A stretch of DNA of 64,000 bases from assembly GCA_037893245.1 (NCBI GenBank), contig JBAIAA010000401.1, positions 248,001 to 312,000 on the forward strand. The letters are read 5' to 3'. The notes under the pieces are model-generated. The model searched no databases, was not told where the DNA came from, and worked only from the letters and a program-made list of their open reading frames with translations. This stretch comes from Crossaster papposus. Taxonomy: Eukaryota > Echinodermata > Asteroidea > Velatida > Solasteridae. Position numbers and translations under genes: made by a program. Positions 12,301 to 27,300 of this stretch are shown one piece after another (positions within the stretch are counted from its first letter, which is position 1; each line of letters starts with the position of its first letter).

Positions 12301-15300
12301 GCCACAAACAGCAATTGCCTCAGGACGATTTATTCACCGGTGAAAAATCGGTGAAAGATCGCTAAAGATCAGGAAGCGCCCCGACATTTGTGGACATGTT
12401 CAAAATTGGCGGGGTTGATTCTTGGGGTATTCCTGTTGCATTCATAACTAATTCTGGATATTCTTGAAAGCATTCGTACAATTCAAAGTTTTTCTTGCTG
12501 TTAACGCAATTTAGAATTCCGCCGGATCATTATGAATGTATCAAGAACTGTACGAATATAAGAATAACATGCGAATACAGGAGATACCTTCATACCTTTT
12601 TCAACAACCCCTGCAAGAAGGCGTTGATGATTTGGCAACATTCAGCTGATCCTGTGGTTGCAATGAGCAGCAAGAAATTCGTCAGAATGACCCGTCGCTG
12701 GCCAGATCTCTGTTCTACACTGTCATTATGATACAAAGTAAGGAGTCGAGACCTGTGTTGAAATATTATACAACTATTCACTGCTTCGAGTGGTGTAGTG
12801 ATGTTGGAACAAAACTAGTAATGCACTGAAACTTGGTGATGACGTAGGCTCACAAGATTCGTATATGGCGAGCCGATTTATCATTTATTACTTTAACGCC
12901 ACAACATTTTCATTTAGAGATATAGATGAATGAAAGATATCTCTAACTATTTAAAGATATCTTTAATTGTGACCTGTCACCGCAATATGAGAGTAAAGTC
13001 GCACGATGTGATTCGGAGATATGGCCATCCAAAGTCAAAATATGAAGGGCTGGTCCATTTTGCGATTTTGCATAATTTGGGAAGCCTAAAGTAATCCATT
13101 ACATTTTCCCATTTTTAGGGCACGATCTGATGATCGAAAACCTCTTAAATTACACGATTTTGCATGGTGTTTGCATAGATTAAAGTCCATTAGTGGTCTA
13201 ATTAACACGGTAATTAAATATGCAAATTAGGTCCTCGTAACTATCCGACGTTTTTAAAATGTTGATAGTTCGTATGTGTGGAAAGTACATAGCCATTGCT
13301 ATGCTCAACCGAACCTTACTTCTCCTGTTTTGCAATCTTTTGCGTGTTTTGTTAAGATGTTTATTAAGTAAGTTTTCTCACAAACACGTTTTGTGAAACC
13401 CATGACTTTCAGGAGCGCTGTAAAATGTATTTATCGCAAAACCCCCAGGTGCTAGGGACCATTGAAAAGCTCTCTTTCTCAAGAATTTTTAAATACCAAT
13501 ATCTACATTTTTAATTTTCCGACTTTACTCATAATATTTAGAAATATCTCTAATTGTTTAGAGGTATCTCTATCCTAATTCATCTCTGTCCTGATACCCA
13601 CAAACCCTCATTTCAACGTCCGCCCAATTCTGTCTCATTTTGCCAGAACGCATCACATACTTTCTTTGTTTTAAGTGGCAAGACAATTTGTAAAAGTCCT
13701 ACCATGCGGTGATATCATCTTTCACAGCCTCAAGAAAGCTCAGTTGTAACAAGTAGACACTAATGTCTTGCTGTAGCCTAAATGGAAAAATAAAATAAAA
13801 AATCAGGTTGTGTAGAATTGATCTGACCTATCGCTCACTGACCCCACAGTACCTACGCCACTTTAGACCAGCTTATGGCATTTTGTAAAGTATTTTTTAT
13901 TTGTCCCGAATTTGTGCGCGTTCCGCATAATTTTTTTAATAAGTTTTCTGATTGGATAGTAAATCACAAGCTGTGTTGGCGATGGGTCAATTCTTATTGA
14001 CAGCAAGATTAGGCTGGCCCAGGTAAAGAAAGTTCATGACTATGCTTACCATTAGCAAAAAATTCCCTGCTTACTGTCGCAGAACATTCCATGCTTACGG
14101 CAAGTGTATTTCAGGGGTTAGCAAGGAACTTATGTGCATGCCTACATCTCGTAACTAAAGATTATGTGTTTACAAGATAAGTACAAATTTTTTTTTTTAC
14201 CTAGCAGTGTTTCAAGGTAGGATACACTATAGGTAATTGCTTGAATTATTAGTAATTGGTGAATTTGGGGGGTTTGTATTTTATAGTAAATATCGTTTAA
14301 CTGACCTGTGCTAAGTTTCATAGACCCCGAGAAAAACAATCGTTCGTTTTCAACCGGCGTCGGGCAGTTGTTCTTGTTGTTCCCAGGTGTTTTTTTCGCG
14401 ATCGCCGTCCGGCGATCGTTAATGTTTTTATAAAATTTAATCTTTCGAAACAATTACAGGATATCTAGCGCAATCATTTTGCTGGATGCCTAGAATCATT
14501 ATTTACTTTCAAATAAGCAAGATATTTCTTAATAATTCGGTAGTAAACATTTTTGATATCTGCAAATGGTGTATCCTACCTAAAGTGCAAAATGGTAATC
14601 GTAAGAACAGAATTCTTTGGTTAGCAGATGGAGCCTTAACCAGTTCGCGCCGGATGACGTATATAAACGCAAAGATTTCCCCAAATTCAAAACGGATGAC
14701 GCATAAACACGCCAAGTTCAAGTTCGGAAATGTATGTTAGCAGCGTGCAAAGCCGGAAACGCGTGGGTGTGCTCCCCCGCACTATCAGCCTGAACCCGCT
14801 TCAGATCGAGTTTCGTTAAAAATAATCCCGCCCGTCGGCTCGGCGATGTTAAAATAATCCCGGCGTGAACTGGTTAACATTGGGCCCACGTAAATCATAA
14901 AAACGTAAATCTTAAACAACGCTAAGCACCAGGGGCCAATTTCACGAAGCTGCTAAGCACAAAAATTTGCTTAGCATGAAAATCTGTCCTTAGTAAAAAC
15001 AAGGTAACAGACCAAATTTTAACGTGATCTTTATTGTTTTTGATTGATAATCAGCTGGTTTTTTGCTTAGCATGAAAAACACGTAGAATTTTGGCTGATA
15101 ACTTGTTTTTAATGAGCAAGACTTATTTGTGCTAAGCAAATTTTTGTGCTTAGCAGCTTCGTGAAATTGGTCCCAGAATGTCAAGGGCTACCTGATATCT
15201 TTATTGATTTTGGAACCCATGCTGCATATCTCTATCAGTAGTGGTATCTGATTACCGACGGCCCTCAGAGCCAATGTCCTGCTTTCTTCATCGTCCAGCT

Positions 15301-18300
15301 GACTTGCCCATTGACTGCACAGATGCTTGGCAAACACGGTGACAATCTTGGGTTTCCCCTCTCCCAGAGTTAAGATGCTGCTGATGACCTGATGGTAAAG
15401 AATTACACAAGGAATCAATAATACAAATCAAAACTTTAACCCTTTAAACTCAGGCCTGTTTTCGAAGATTTTGTACGTGTTGCTAGTTTGTATATATACA
15501 AATATCATTTACAGTGTACAGATCCCATATAATTATGTATCATTGGAAAGCTTACAAATAGGGCTATATTTTTGGGGAATATTTTGACCCCCAGGAGCTT
15601 TTAAGGGACTTATATTCAGATGTAGCTCGGGGCTGAGTGCAAAGGGTTAATGTAGACTCAGCAACTCAACTGTACTGCCCCAGACCTCCCTACCCATTAC
15701 TCCCCTTCATGCTTGAAACTGTCCAATTCAACACCTCAATGGTTTTACGGATTTAAAGTGAACTAGATCTCAAAAGCTGCAGGTCAACCAAATCAAACCA
15801 AATCCTGTGTTCACACCGAGAATCTGTACAGGCCATTACTAACGCGAACTGCCCGGGTAAAGATTAGCCTGGTTTCCGCCTTCTATTGTCCAGCAATATG
15901 AAGGCTGTTAAAGGGATCGTATACGTTTGGTAATTACTCCGAATATTTATGGCAATAAAAACTTACTTGGTATTAAGTACAGCAGCTTTGGATAGTATAA
16001 TGCATTTTTAGAAACTTTTCACTTTGAAGTACTGCGGTTATGGAAAACGATATCACTTTTTATCCCCAAAAATTTGAATCTGAGAAGCGTTACTGCAGTG
16101 ACGTTTCTGAGATTGTGTATTCTAATGCAGATTATTCTTCCTGCGTGAACATAACCGTTCCAGATTTTCGGCAATATCTCAAACTCGCTGCCACCTTTTA
16201 AAATGAAATTTTTACAGGTTAGTTTTATGGTATATATCTATAACTATATAGGATTGAAACAAACAGTGGGTTCCAATTACCAAACGTATACGATCCCTTA
16301 AACGTGCTAGAATATATGTACACCCTTGTGTGGATTTTTGCACAATTCTGAAGTGAAATGAGCAGCCACCGACAAAAAAAGGCAGAATACTTGAAAAATT
16401 GCTTTTTAAGAAGCAACCATGGAGATTTTGCCTTGAAACTGCCGAGGAAAGTGCGACTACTCACAGGAACAATGTAAACAATCGCTACCGTTCGCCAACA
16501 TTGTTTGTGTAGTTTTAATAGCAAATGTTGCCAATGTTCGTGTGATTGACACGCATGTTACAGGTGCTTAATTAGTTGTCAAATTGTCCAGTTCGTCAGG
16601 TGCCCAGTTGATTTTTGTGCAGGTGTCAGTTGGTAGGGGCCGAGTTTGTAACGTCACAAGTTGGTAGGTGCCAAGTTGGTAGGTGCCAAGTTGGTAGGTG
16701 CCAAGTTGGTAAGATGCCAAATTGACAAGATTACCTTGCCCAGAGCACGATGTATCTCCGTCCCCTTCTCTGCCACTAGGAAGCACTGCTGGAAGATCAG
16801 CTCCACTGCTGAGGAGTAAAGCAGCCAGAATGTCTGAGCTGTCCCCCTCCATTCATCCAGGGTGGTAGACCAGGCCGCATCTACTAGTTCAAGACACAGG
16901 GGTATAGTGTCTTGACCAATCTAGGCAAGGCAACGTACAGAGATATATATAAAGGGTGGTAAACAAAAAAACAGTTAACCCAAGTCTAAGATGATTGTTT
17001 ACCAACCTTTTACAATTCAACAGAATTTGTGTTCATAGTGTTGACGAGTAGGGCGTTTAGAAATAATCCTGAAAAAATGCTAGGTCTAGCTTACTTGAAT
17101 CTCAAGAAATGGCCCAATGAAGCAAAGTTGCTTAGGTTGATCAATCAAATAAGGAAAATGGTCAGTAGGGTCAGAGTTGGCCGCACAATCATAAGTAGAT
17201 GACTGTTTGGCAATGGCACATGCTAATTCACTCCAGCTGCAGTGCATTGAATGATTCTTTGTATACACTGAAGAGTAATGGGCATATGGCATTGCCTACA
17301 CAGTGTAATACAACGTGGCCTCATAGCATGACCCATGCCCTATGGCATTCCTTAAAGGGATTTGGAGCGCCATGTAAAAAAAAAGAGGTTGGTTTTTTTA
17401 GGGGAGGGGGCAGTTCTTGAAGTGCGTTGAAGTGTAAACAATAGCAATTTTACTTCAATGTAAAGACACAACCTCGCTACGCTAAAATAGGCGTAATTCC
17501 AAAATGGGAGGCCAAGTTTTGATAAAATAAAGACTATTTTTTTTATTTAAGACAATTTTGTATCAAAATGTGAAAACTGGTATTATTAAAATATGGTTAG
17601 GCCTTTTTTTTCTTCTGGGACACCCTGTATTTGTTCCATGCTTAGCAAAGGTTCTCTGCCTCTTGCAATGCAACTAGTATTACACCAAAACTTGGTAATG
17701 ACGTCAGCTCACAAGATTCGTGTATGGTGAGCCCATCTAACATTTATAACTTTATACGCGACGAGTTATTTAAAGATATCTCTAAGGGTGGGTTTTCACG
17801 GGGCAGAATGGATGCGAATGCCAAAAAAATGGCAAAGTCCAACATTCGGAGAAGTTTTTCTCTGAATATATCGCGACAATGCAGTTTGTGCGTAGTTCTC
17901 ACAACGTATGTGCGAATGTCGTGCGTAGTTCTCACAACGTATGTGCGAATGTCGTGTGTAGTGTTGCCGAACTATGGCCAGTCCACATACACGAAGAATA
18001 TGAGACTAAAATGGAAACAACACGAAAGTTGCACGAATCTCGAGCAACATTCATGCGGACATTCATGCGGACATTTCGCGACACATGCGAAAGTTTTGGG
18101 CATATTTCTTGAATAATGAACGTCGTGTGACATTCATACGACATTCGTACATATGTCGCGCGATTATCTTGCGACCAGCGATCCTATGCTTCTTTGGCAA
18201 AGTCACCTGTTCTCAAGAAGTACGCGAACAGTTCGTGAATAGCTCGATAAATGATCTGACAAACTTCGCTGCTTTCGCAAGACATGCGCGATACATTCTC

Positions 18301-21300
18301 CAAACTGTCGGAATCTGTTTGGGGTTTCACAAAGATTTTGCGAACATCACGCACGTCATGAGTAGGTCGTGCGCATATGACGAAGCTTTTAAGGCATTTT
18401 CGTAAGCAAATCACAAGCAAATCACAAGCAAATCACAACCCGGGATGCTAGAAACATTCGCAAAAAATTTCAAACTTTTTTTAAATTCTCGCCGAACTAA
18501 AAACGACTCCGATCCTGCGAACAATTGACGGCGCTTCCGAACACCTGCGCATGTTTGGCGAACGTTTGGAACCTAAAATACGAATGTTGGACTTTGCCAT
18601 TTTTTCAGCATTCGCATGCTTCGTGAATTGTTCGCGTGCCCCGTGAAAACCCACCCTAAATGAATTTGAGATCTAAAATAGATATCACTAAATAGCTGGA
18701 GATATCTCTAAATAATCGAAGATATCTTTTAATAATTAAAGTTATCTCTCTAATGCATTTAAAGATATCTCTATTTAACTCTAAAATGTTGTCACATGAG
18801 TTTTGTGAAATGAGCTCGCCATAGACAAATCTCGTGAGCTAATAACATCATCACCAAATTTTGGCGCATTACTAGTTTCGTTGCAACAGTTAAACGAAAT
18901 GGATTCCGATCTCGAGCTCCTTACCCTGCTAACCAACACCTTGGCACACTGCATTATTGGCACAGCATCGAGACCCTTGAACAAAGTCAGATCCCGTACA
19001 CAAGCAGCAAGAATGGCTTCATCTGGTTGACTATAAACGGGGAAGGGTACAGAACCTGTAGCTCCGCGATTCTGTAGCAGCACACCAAGGCATTGCCACT
19101 TGGTGTGCATTAAGAGGTTGCAGATACGGCGAAGGCTCGTGGTAGCACTACCATCAGGCCTAGGGGAAAGATTGAAAAGTTTAAGCCCATCAGATTTGAC
19201 TATACAGTGAAACCTCGGAATAACGAACACCACTCTGCCGAACATTTGGCTATAGATGAATCCAATCGCACACACAGTAGAGCGCAAACACGGACATTGT
19301 AGGGGGGGGGGGGCAGTATTTCAAAGAAGGCCTATTTATAAACCCCAGCCTAGGCTCAGTTACGGCTTCATTACTATTGCCAAACTGCACGAACGAAGCC
19401 AGAAGGAGACGAAGCTGGAGTTTGGTAAACGAACAAAATTAGCGTTGCATAGCCCCCTATTAAGAAACAGTGCCGCCAACTACAAAGACAGAAATGTCTT
19501 TGTTGGATTCAACACCATCATTGGTTCCAAATTTCTGTGTCCAAACATACCAAACATTGTGGTTGAAAATATGTCAACAGATTTTTCGAAATCCCACACG
19601 TATATATAATGCTATTTAGGGCCGTGTTTAATTCCCGAACGTCAAACGGCCGGTGTTTTATGTAGAAGATTGACGGGTGGCCATTATTTCCCCAATGAAT
19701 AGAAGGAAAAGCCAACCATTGCTTTAGAATACGGTATGATGAACACAAATTCGGTGTGGTGAATAAAAGAGGGCACACTTGAAATACACCACACAATTGG
19801 GTACCTGATGGACTTGCGGCTGAAATTCGCTATACCGAACGATCGATATACCAAACAAAATCTGTGAATCTTGTGATGTTCGTTATAGCGGCATTTTACT
19901 GTATTATAATCATAATTAGGGGGGTGGGGAATAATCATCCATACTTGCAGGTGGGATGCAGAATTGCAAAGGGCACGGCTACAATGTGGTCAAGTCAAAA
20001 GTATGTAAAAGGGCCTTAGGCAGCTGCCATACGACCCATAACCATGAAGCACAGCCAAAGATCACAATGCTAATTTGTTTGCGGAGAAAGGAAACCCAGA
20101 GAAAGCACTAATGGCAGATTACATGAAGGAATCAACGAACAACTCTATTCACATATGTGACCAGCTCCTACAAAACCCGACATAAGTCGCACAGGCTATT
20201 TCGAGATACAGCTCATCAAAGTTGAAATGAAGTGAAAAATCTAGGGGACATTGCTTTTTGTTTTTCGTTACTTTTTTATTCTTTAATATGTATACTTTAA
20301 CCTTCAGTTAGGTTAAACAAAATAAACTTTATTGGTGAAAAAGTACAAAAATCATGCATTTATTGAGGCAAACTGTGTCCTAAAAGTGGTAATTATGATC
20401 TCCCAAATGCATCAAATTAAAATCCTTATAAAAATGGAAGTATGTATGGTATAAAGGTGGTTTTGGTGACAAATGAAAGCTGAATGTGTACTAAAATGGA
20501 AATAACAACATCTCACTTTAAAAAAAAAACACACTTATGTCTGGTCACATATGTGACCAGCTCCACAAAAAAGGACAAGTCGCACTGTGCATTATCATGT
20601 AACGGTCCGATCCACTCAATGTTAAAGGATGAACATTTCATAAAAAATGTGATTTTTATTTCATGTGAAGAATTACGCCTTTAATACCTACAGTTTCAGG
20701 TTTCATTCACAGAAATGTTGATTTTAAAGTTGACAAAAAACTACAATTTTGTGTGCCTCGTTCTGTTGTTCTACAACAGAGCCAACTATTTCAAAGCCTG
20801 TTTTCTCAGTTGTGTATTTTGAACTCCAAGGAAGTAAATCAATATGTGTCATATCTCCAGAACAAGAGGGGCTATGGAGCTCTATTATATACGAAATGGA
20901 CGCTTACGTTGTGGGCTTTTCAACCATATATACTAAATTTCATTTTTGTTTGCGACATAATACCCTTTTTGGTGGAGTGAGTCACATTATGTTATACAGC
21001 TAACCAAGCCCCAACATACAATCTAGGGATGTAGAGAGGCGTGGGGGAAGCAATTGATAGGCGCATAACTTACACATCCTTCAGGGTAGTTGCATTATCA
21101 TTGAAGGTTAGCAATGGCGACAGCGTATCCCAAGGCAATTGGAGCAAATCGCTACCACGGTTCATCTGTAGCAACCACAGAAGCAGACGGCAGGCCACAA
21201 ATGTCTGAAAGTATCCCAGCTGGGGATTGGACTAGAAAGACAATGCAAGAAATAAAAACAAAACAGTTTTATTTTAGATCCGAACAAATTTTAGACAAAA

Positions 21301-24300
21301 AAAGACGTATATAAATGCGTGGGTGTGCTTTCCGGTACTTTCAGCCTGAACCCGCCTCGGTTCGAGTTTCATTACAAATAATCCCACGTCTTGGCTCAGT
21401 GATGTTAAAATAATCCCGGCGCGAACCGGTTAACAACAGAGGATACAATTCAACAAAAGACAAACTCATGAGGACTGAAAAGATCTCTTGTTCGTCTAAT
21501 GTGCTTCTGTCCTCATCAGGGGTTATGTAGTACATGTACACATTTACACGCACGTTTGTTTGTTTATGGTGTAAATCGAGGAGTTTCTTTTGTTCCTCTC
21601 GATAATTTCCTTTGTTTGTACTCTAGTTTTTCCGACGGCTCTCATTGGTTTTGTACACGAATCTCAATCGAGGACGTCCTCGATTCTAACCCTAACCCAA
21701 ATTCACCTTCGTGTCGCCAGGCATGTGTCCTCCATTTACACCATAAACAAACGCAGTTCATTCATGTGACAATAACAACTGTCTCTAACCTCCTTATTCC
21801 CTGTGCTTTGGGTCACGAGAAGCTTACAGCTCTCCATCAATCTCGTCTGTCCACTGGCAACAACGTTCCTCAGGAGAGAGTATCTTGGGCTCTTCTTCAA
21901 GAAAGTATGGGTAGATTCCAAGACAGAGACGTACAGCAAAACCCTGTTGATGTCGGCTGACTTGGAAATTAAAAGAATCATCAGTGTTGAAAGTATTTTT
22001 TTTTAATATAGTGGACCTTCTGTAAAAATGCTTCCTGCAAGTTCCATTCGCTGAGAATACTCTGGCTCACATATACATTCCTGTCCAAGAAAAATAAATA
22101 TTGTAATGTCTCTCGTTGCTGTAACATTTAACCAGTTCGCCCCGGATGACGTATATAAATGCAAAGTTTATCCAAGATTCTAAACGGATGAAGCATAAAC
22201 ACGCCACGAGCAAGGCCGGAAAATGTCTGTCAACAGCGAGCAAGGCCGGAAACGCGTGGGTGTGCTTCCCGATACTATCGGCCTGAACCCGCCTCGAATC
22301 GAGTTTTGTTGATGTTAAAATAATCCCGGCGCAAACTGGTTAAAGAGCCATTTTATGTAAAGAGAGACAAACAAACTTCAAAGTTGTAACTGTTATGTTT
22401 GAAACTGTTAAGCTGTATAGGGAGTCGGGAAGGGCTGAAACGATTTTTATGTTTAAAGATTTTATTTTAAGATTTCATGTGCCAAACCTGTTTGTCCACG
22501 GACGCCGGATTCCATCCGCTTGACTGAGCTCGACAGGAGCTTGATTTGATGATAAAAAATACTCCACTTTTAATAACCATAGATTTGTACTTAATTTTCA
22601 TTTTTATGCGTTTCTTTAACCCTAACCACCCCAATTCCTCCAAAATACTCTTTGCTAATTGCAGGATTTTGCAAGTCACTTGGAAGTTGATGCATCGGAG
22701 GAATTTGCAGGATCGAGGGCGTTTGGGGTTTTTGCCACTGAAGGATAATGCAGGATCCAGGTCATAAGGCCTAAATAAAACTAATGCTACCGGTAAATGA
22801 TTTTGCAGGAATGAGGTTAGTTGGGTATTTATCCAAATGAGGTTTTGGGAGGATTGAGGTTATTTGGCACTTTGTACTTTTCCACTGCTCATGCTCTATG
22901 CACATTCTCGATAGAGCTTCAGTAAAGGAGTAAGTTATCTGTCAAAGATAGAAAACATTGCATACCAATGGTCATGTGTGCAGAGTGCAGACCCTTGTTA
23001 GCAGCTGTTTGTTCTATAATTGGCTGATTTATAGCTCAATGGTAAACCCACTGCAGGATTTTGCAGGATTCAGGCTGTGATCAACAAGAATAAATATTTG
23101 AAACTTTTGCAAGATTCAGGTTACATAGAGTTTTAACACTTTGGAATTGCAGGATTTTTCAGGATTCAGGTTATGTGTAACAAAAAATGGGTTAGGGAGT
23201 TAGGGTTAATATAATTAAATCATTAGTTCAAGTCTATTATGACAATTTTTACCTGCCAATGTTTCCTTGGAATATTTCCTATAATTTAAAATATGACGTG
23301 CATTTTTACATCAACTTCAGATATGCACTCGAACTCTGACTGTCAAGCGAATGAAATCCGCCGTCCATGGACAAACAGGTTTGGCACATGAAATCTTTAA
23401 ACTACTACATCTCAGAGACAAAATATAGATTTACAATCATTTTTTCGTCACTTATGTTTAACGATCAATATTTTAGTAACATTAAAGTTGAATGATTAAG
23501 TTGTTGAATGATTAAGTTGTTGAATGCTCAACAAGTAGATGAAAATTGCTGTCAAATGTGGGTTTCCTTTTTTTATTTACCACCATGTAGTTTCTTAAAT
23601 ATATATTTCAATTTGTTATTAAAAGAGAAGAAAAAAAACTAGAAAATCAGCTGATCAGATAAAAAAGTTGCATGTCTGAACTAATTGAAGGGCAATTTCA
23701 GGCTACGCTGCAGAGCATGCTAGAAATGTGTCAATATTCATGTTTTAGGATTTTCTTTACTCTACCTGGGCTATATCAGATGAAAGAAGGCGTCTGTTGA
23801 TGAAAGAATAGATTTCCTCCTGGCATGAGGACATCAGAGAGAACATTTCCTGCCTCACTCGATCTGCAATAAAAAAAAAAATTGGAAATGATTCCCAATT
23901 CCCCGGTTGACAAAACATTAGGCGAGATTGACAGAAAAGCTACGATTACTTTCTGATTTAGAAGAAATTGTTAAAGAAGTAAAGAAAGTCACTGAAAAAA
24001 AAAAAAATGGGGCAGAATTTATCATTTTGGTAAGCATTTCAAGCACTTCTATGGGGCATTTTGTTTAGGCATTTTGTTCGGTCAAATTGATACTCATTTT
24101 ATTTATTTTAGAGATCCTTTATTGGAGTCACCATTTTTTTGGTTTAATTGAACAATAACAATAACAATGATGTTAACTATTTATATACCTTTTCCCTTAT
24201 GCATGGATTCGTCATCAGTGCTTGGATGAAGGAGGTACTGTAATATACCGTGGAGAAGCTGAAGGCCCGTGTCAGCCTTTATGACTGGTACATAGATGTG

Positions 24301-27300
24301 GCTGCCAATACATGAGAGAATAGAAGTCAATGGTGCTAGGATACGCTGTAGGTGCGACTCACTATCTGACGGATGATTGGAAGGCAATGAAGTGCTGAAA
24401 ACAAAAAAGAGATTGGAGTTATACTGATTAGAGCTGTACTAAAAAAGATACAGGTTAGGAATTCTTTAACCAGTTCGCGCCGGAGGACGTATATACGCGC
24501 AAAGTTTTCCCCAAATTCAAAACATATGATGCATAAACACGTCACAAGCAAGACCGGAAATGTCTGTCAGCAGCGAGCAAGGCCGAAAATGCGAGGGTGT
24601 GCTTTCCGGTTCCATCAACCTGAACCCAACTCGGATCGCATTGGGTTAACAATAATATCGCGCCTCGGCTCAGTGATGTTAAAATAATCCCGGCGTGAAC
24701 TGGTTAACCTTAAACTCCCTACCCTATTTTTCTTACACATAACCTGAATCCTGCAAAATCCTGCAGTTCCAAAGTGTTAAAACTTTATCTAACCTTTTGG
24801 TTCTTTTGAATCATTAGATGTTGGTTTAGCGCATAACACCAGGTTGGTGATCATCTACCGTCCACCTGGATCAACTGTTGCTTTCAGTACTTTCCTTGAC
24901 GAGTTTAGTTGTCTCATCGATAGCTACCTCTTTGCTGAGTCATCGTTAATCATAACCGGTGACTTTAATATCCATGTGGACAATTCATCTGATGTGAATT
25001 CTTCTAAGTTCGCTGATCTGTTATCCTCACATGGTCTGAAACAACACGTCACTACAGCCACCCATCGGCGTGGCCACATTCTAGACCTTCTTATCACGCG
25101 TTCTGATGAAGAGAATCTACTCTCCGACATTCACATTGAGGAAGGGATATCAGACCATTCTGCAATTTTCTTTAGTTTGTCTCTCCAAAAGCCAGCTATA
25201 CCCACGAAAACTGTTGTTTCCAGGAATCTTCGTTCAATTGATGTGAACGCTTTCTCCAAAGATATACATGCTCACAGGCTTGCTGAATCATGTGCTGAGG
25301 CAGATGTGAATACTGGAGTCGAATTGTACAACACCGCTCTGCGTAACATCTTGAATAAGCATGCGCCCGCTACAACGAAAACTTTTAAACTTCGTCCCAA
25401 CACCAGCTGGTATAGCAACGCAGTTTATGAAGCAATTCGTAAGCGAAGACTTCTGGAACGTAAGTGGAGAAAGTCTAGACTTGAAATTGATCGACAAATT
25501 TATTGTCAGCAACGACAACATACCATATCTCTGATTCGTTCAGCTAAACGTAAACACTATTGCAGAATTGTTGATAAATGCGCAGGTGATCAGAAGCAGC
25601 TCTTCAATGTTGTAAATCAGCTGCTCAACAGGAATACAGTTTCTTCGTTGCCATCACACGACTGTGAAGTATCCCTTGCAAATCGACTCAGCCAGTTTTT
25701 CACCTCAAAGGTGTTAACGATTCGAAACAGTCTGTTGTTCACCACAGTGTCTCCCCAGTCTGTTTCACTGCAACCACCTCCATCAGCGACACTGTCACTT
25801 CTCAAGTCAACCTCTCCTGAGGAACTTATGACACTGACAAAGTAGACACTTTCTTGGTCAGTACCCGACAGTTTGGTTGACCACAACCTCGGTCTGCTCA
25901 GGATCATTATTTCCTTGAAAGTGATTTCATTTTCATTACAAATAGTTACGCAGAGTGGTGCAGTGGGAGCGTAATGGGCCCATAACCCAGAGGCCCGAGG
26001 ACCGAAACCTCGCTCTGCTAAAGAGGTATTTTTGCTTCACTGTTATTCAAATTTAATAAATATTTTAGAATGTTTTTAGAATGTCTGCTTTTATTTTGTT
26101 TGTTGTTTTTCTAAATTTACATGAGACATGGTGGCGCAGTGGAAGCTTGCTGGGCCCATAACCCAGAGGTCCGAGGATCGAAACCTAGCTCTGCTAACAA
26201 GTTTTTGTCTGCTTACCGCCGGCATCACAGCGTTGAGACACTTCTTGCTCACTTGTCTAGCCACATTCTTCAACAGTTTGACAGGGGCAGAGTTACAGCT
26301 ACTGTATTGTTAGACTTGTCATCTGCCTTTGACACAGTAGATCATGACATTCTCATAAATCGATTATCTGCTCTTGGAGTCACAGGCACAGCACTACAGT
26401 GGTTCCAATCTTATCTCACTGATCGTCATCAATCAGTGTGCATCAAGAACACAAGATCTTCTCCGACTCCTCTTGTCTGTGGTGTCCCACAAGGGTCTGT
26501 CGGTGGCCCTTTGTTGTTCTCTATCTACACCAGTCCAATCGGCAAAATAATTCAGCGACATGACATCCAGTACCACTGCTACGCAGATGATTTACAACTC
26601 TACGTGTCCTTTGATCCAGTACAGTCCAGTGCATCCTCCGCCATTGAAAACCTTGAAGCATGCAGTAATGAGATCAGATTATGGACAACTGCCAATAGTT
26701 TGAAGCTGAATGATGCAAAATCAGACTTCATCTTATTTGGCTCTATTAAGCAGAATCTCAAGAAAATCAACATCTCATCAATACGGATCGGTTCTGCCAA
26801 CATTATCCCTTCGCTCACATGCCGCAACCTTGGTGTGATTTTTGATTCCCGGCTGACGTTCAATGACCATATCTCCGGCATATCCAAGTCAGTTAGATTT
26901 CACCTGCGCAATCTTGGATTTATTCGCAAATATTTGAACCGTACAGCGACCGAACAACTCGTGCATGCATTGATTTCATCTCGCCTGGACTTCTGCAATT
27001 CACTCCTCCACAACATCCCGCAATATCAACTAAACAGGCTCCAGCGACTTCAGAATGCTGCAGCTCGATTAGTTACACTAACCAAGCGCTCTGACCACTT
27101 CACTCCAGTACTGAAGTCTCTTCACTGGTTGCCTATATGCGATCGCATAGCATTCAAGGTTTTGCTGCTGGCTTTCCACACACTTAGTGGATTAGCACCA
27201 GAGTATCTCATTGATGCCCTACCGAGATACATACCAACACGGAGCCTGCGCTCTTCAGACTCTGTCAAACTCATTGTCCCTCGCACCCATCGTTCATGGG

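Noticed and set aside
21341-21553. Missing TARBP1 exon between E12 and E13
   Set aside because: The open frame there overlaps a family A MITE and a short repeat; it does not repair the phase and shows no TARBP1 similarity.
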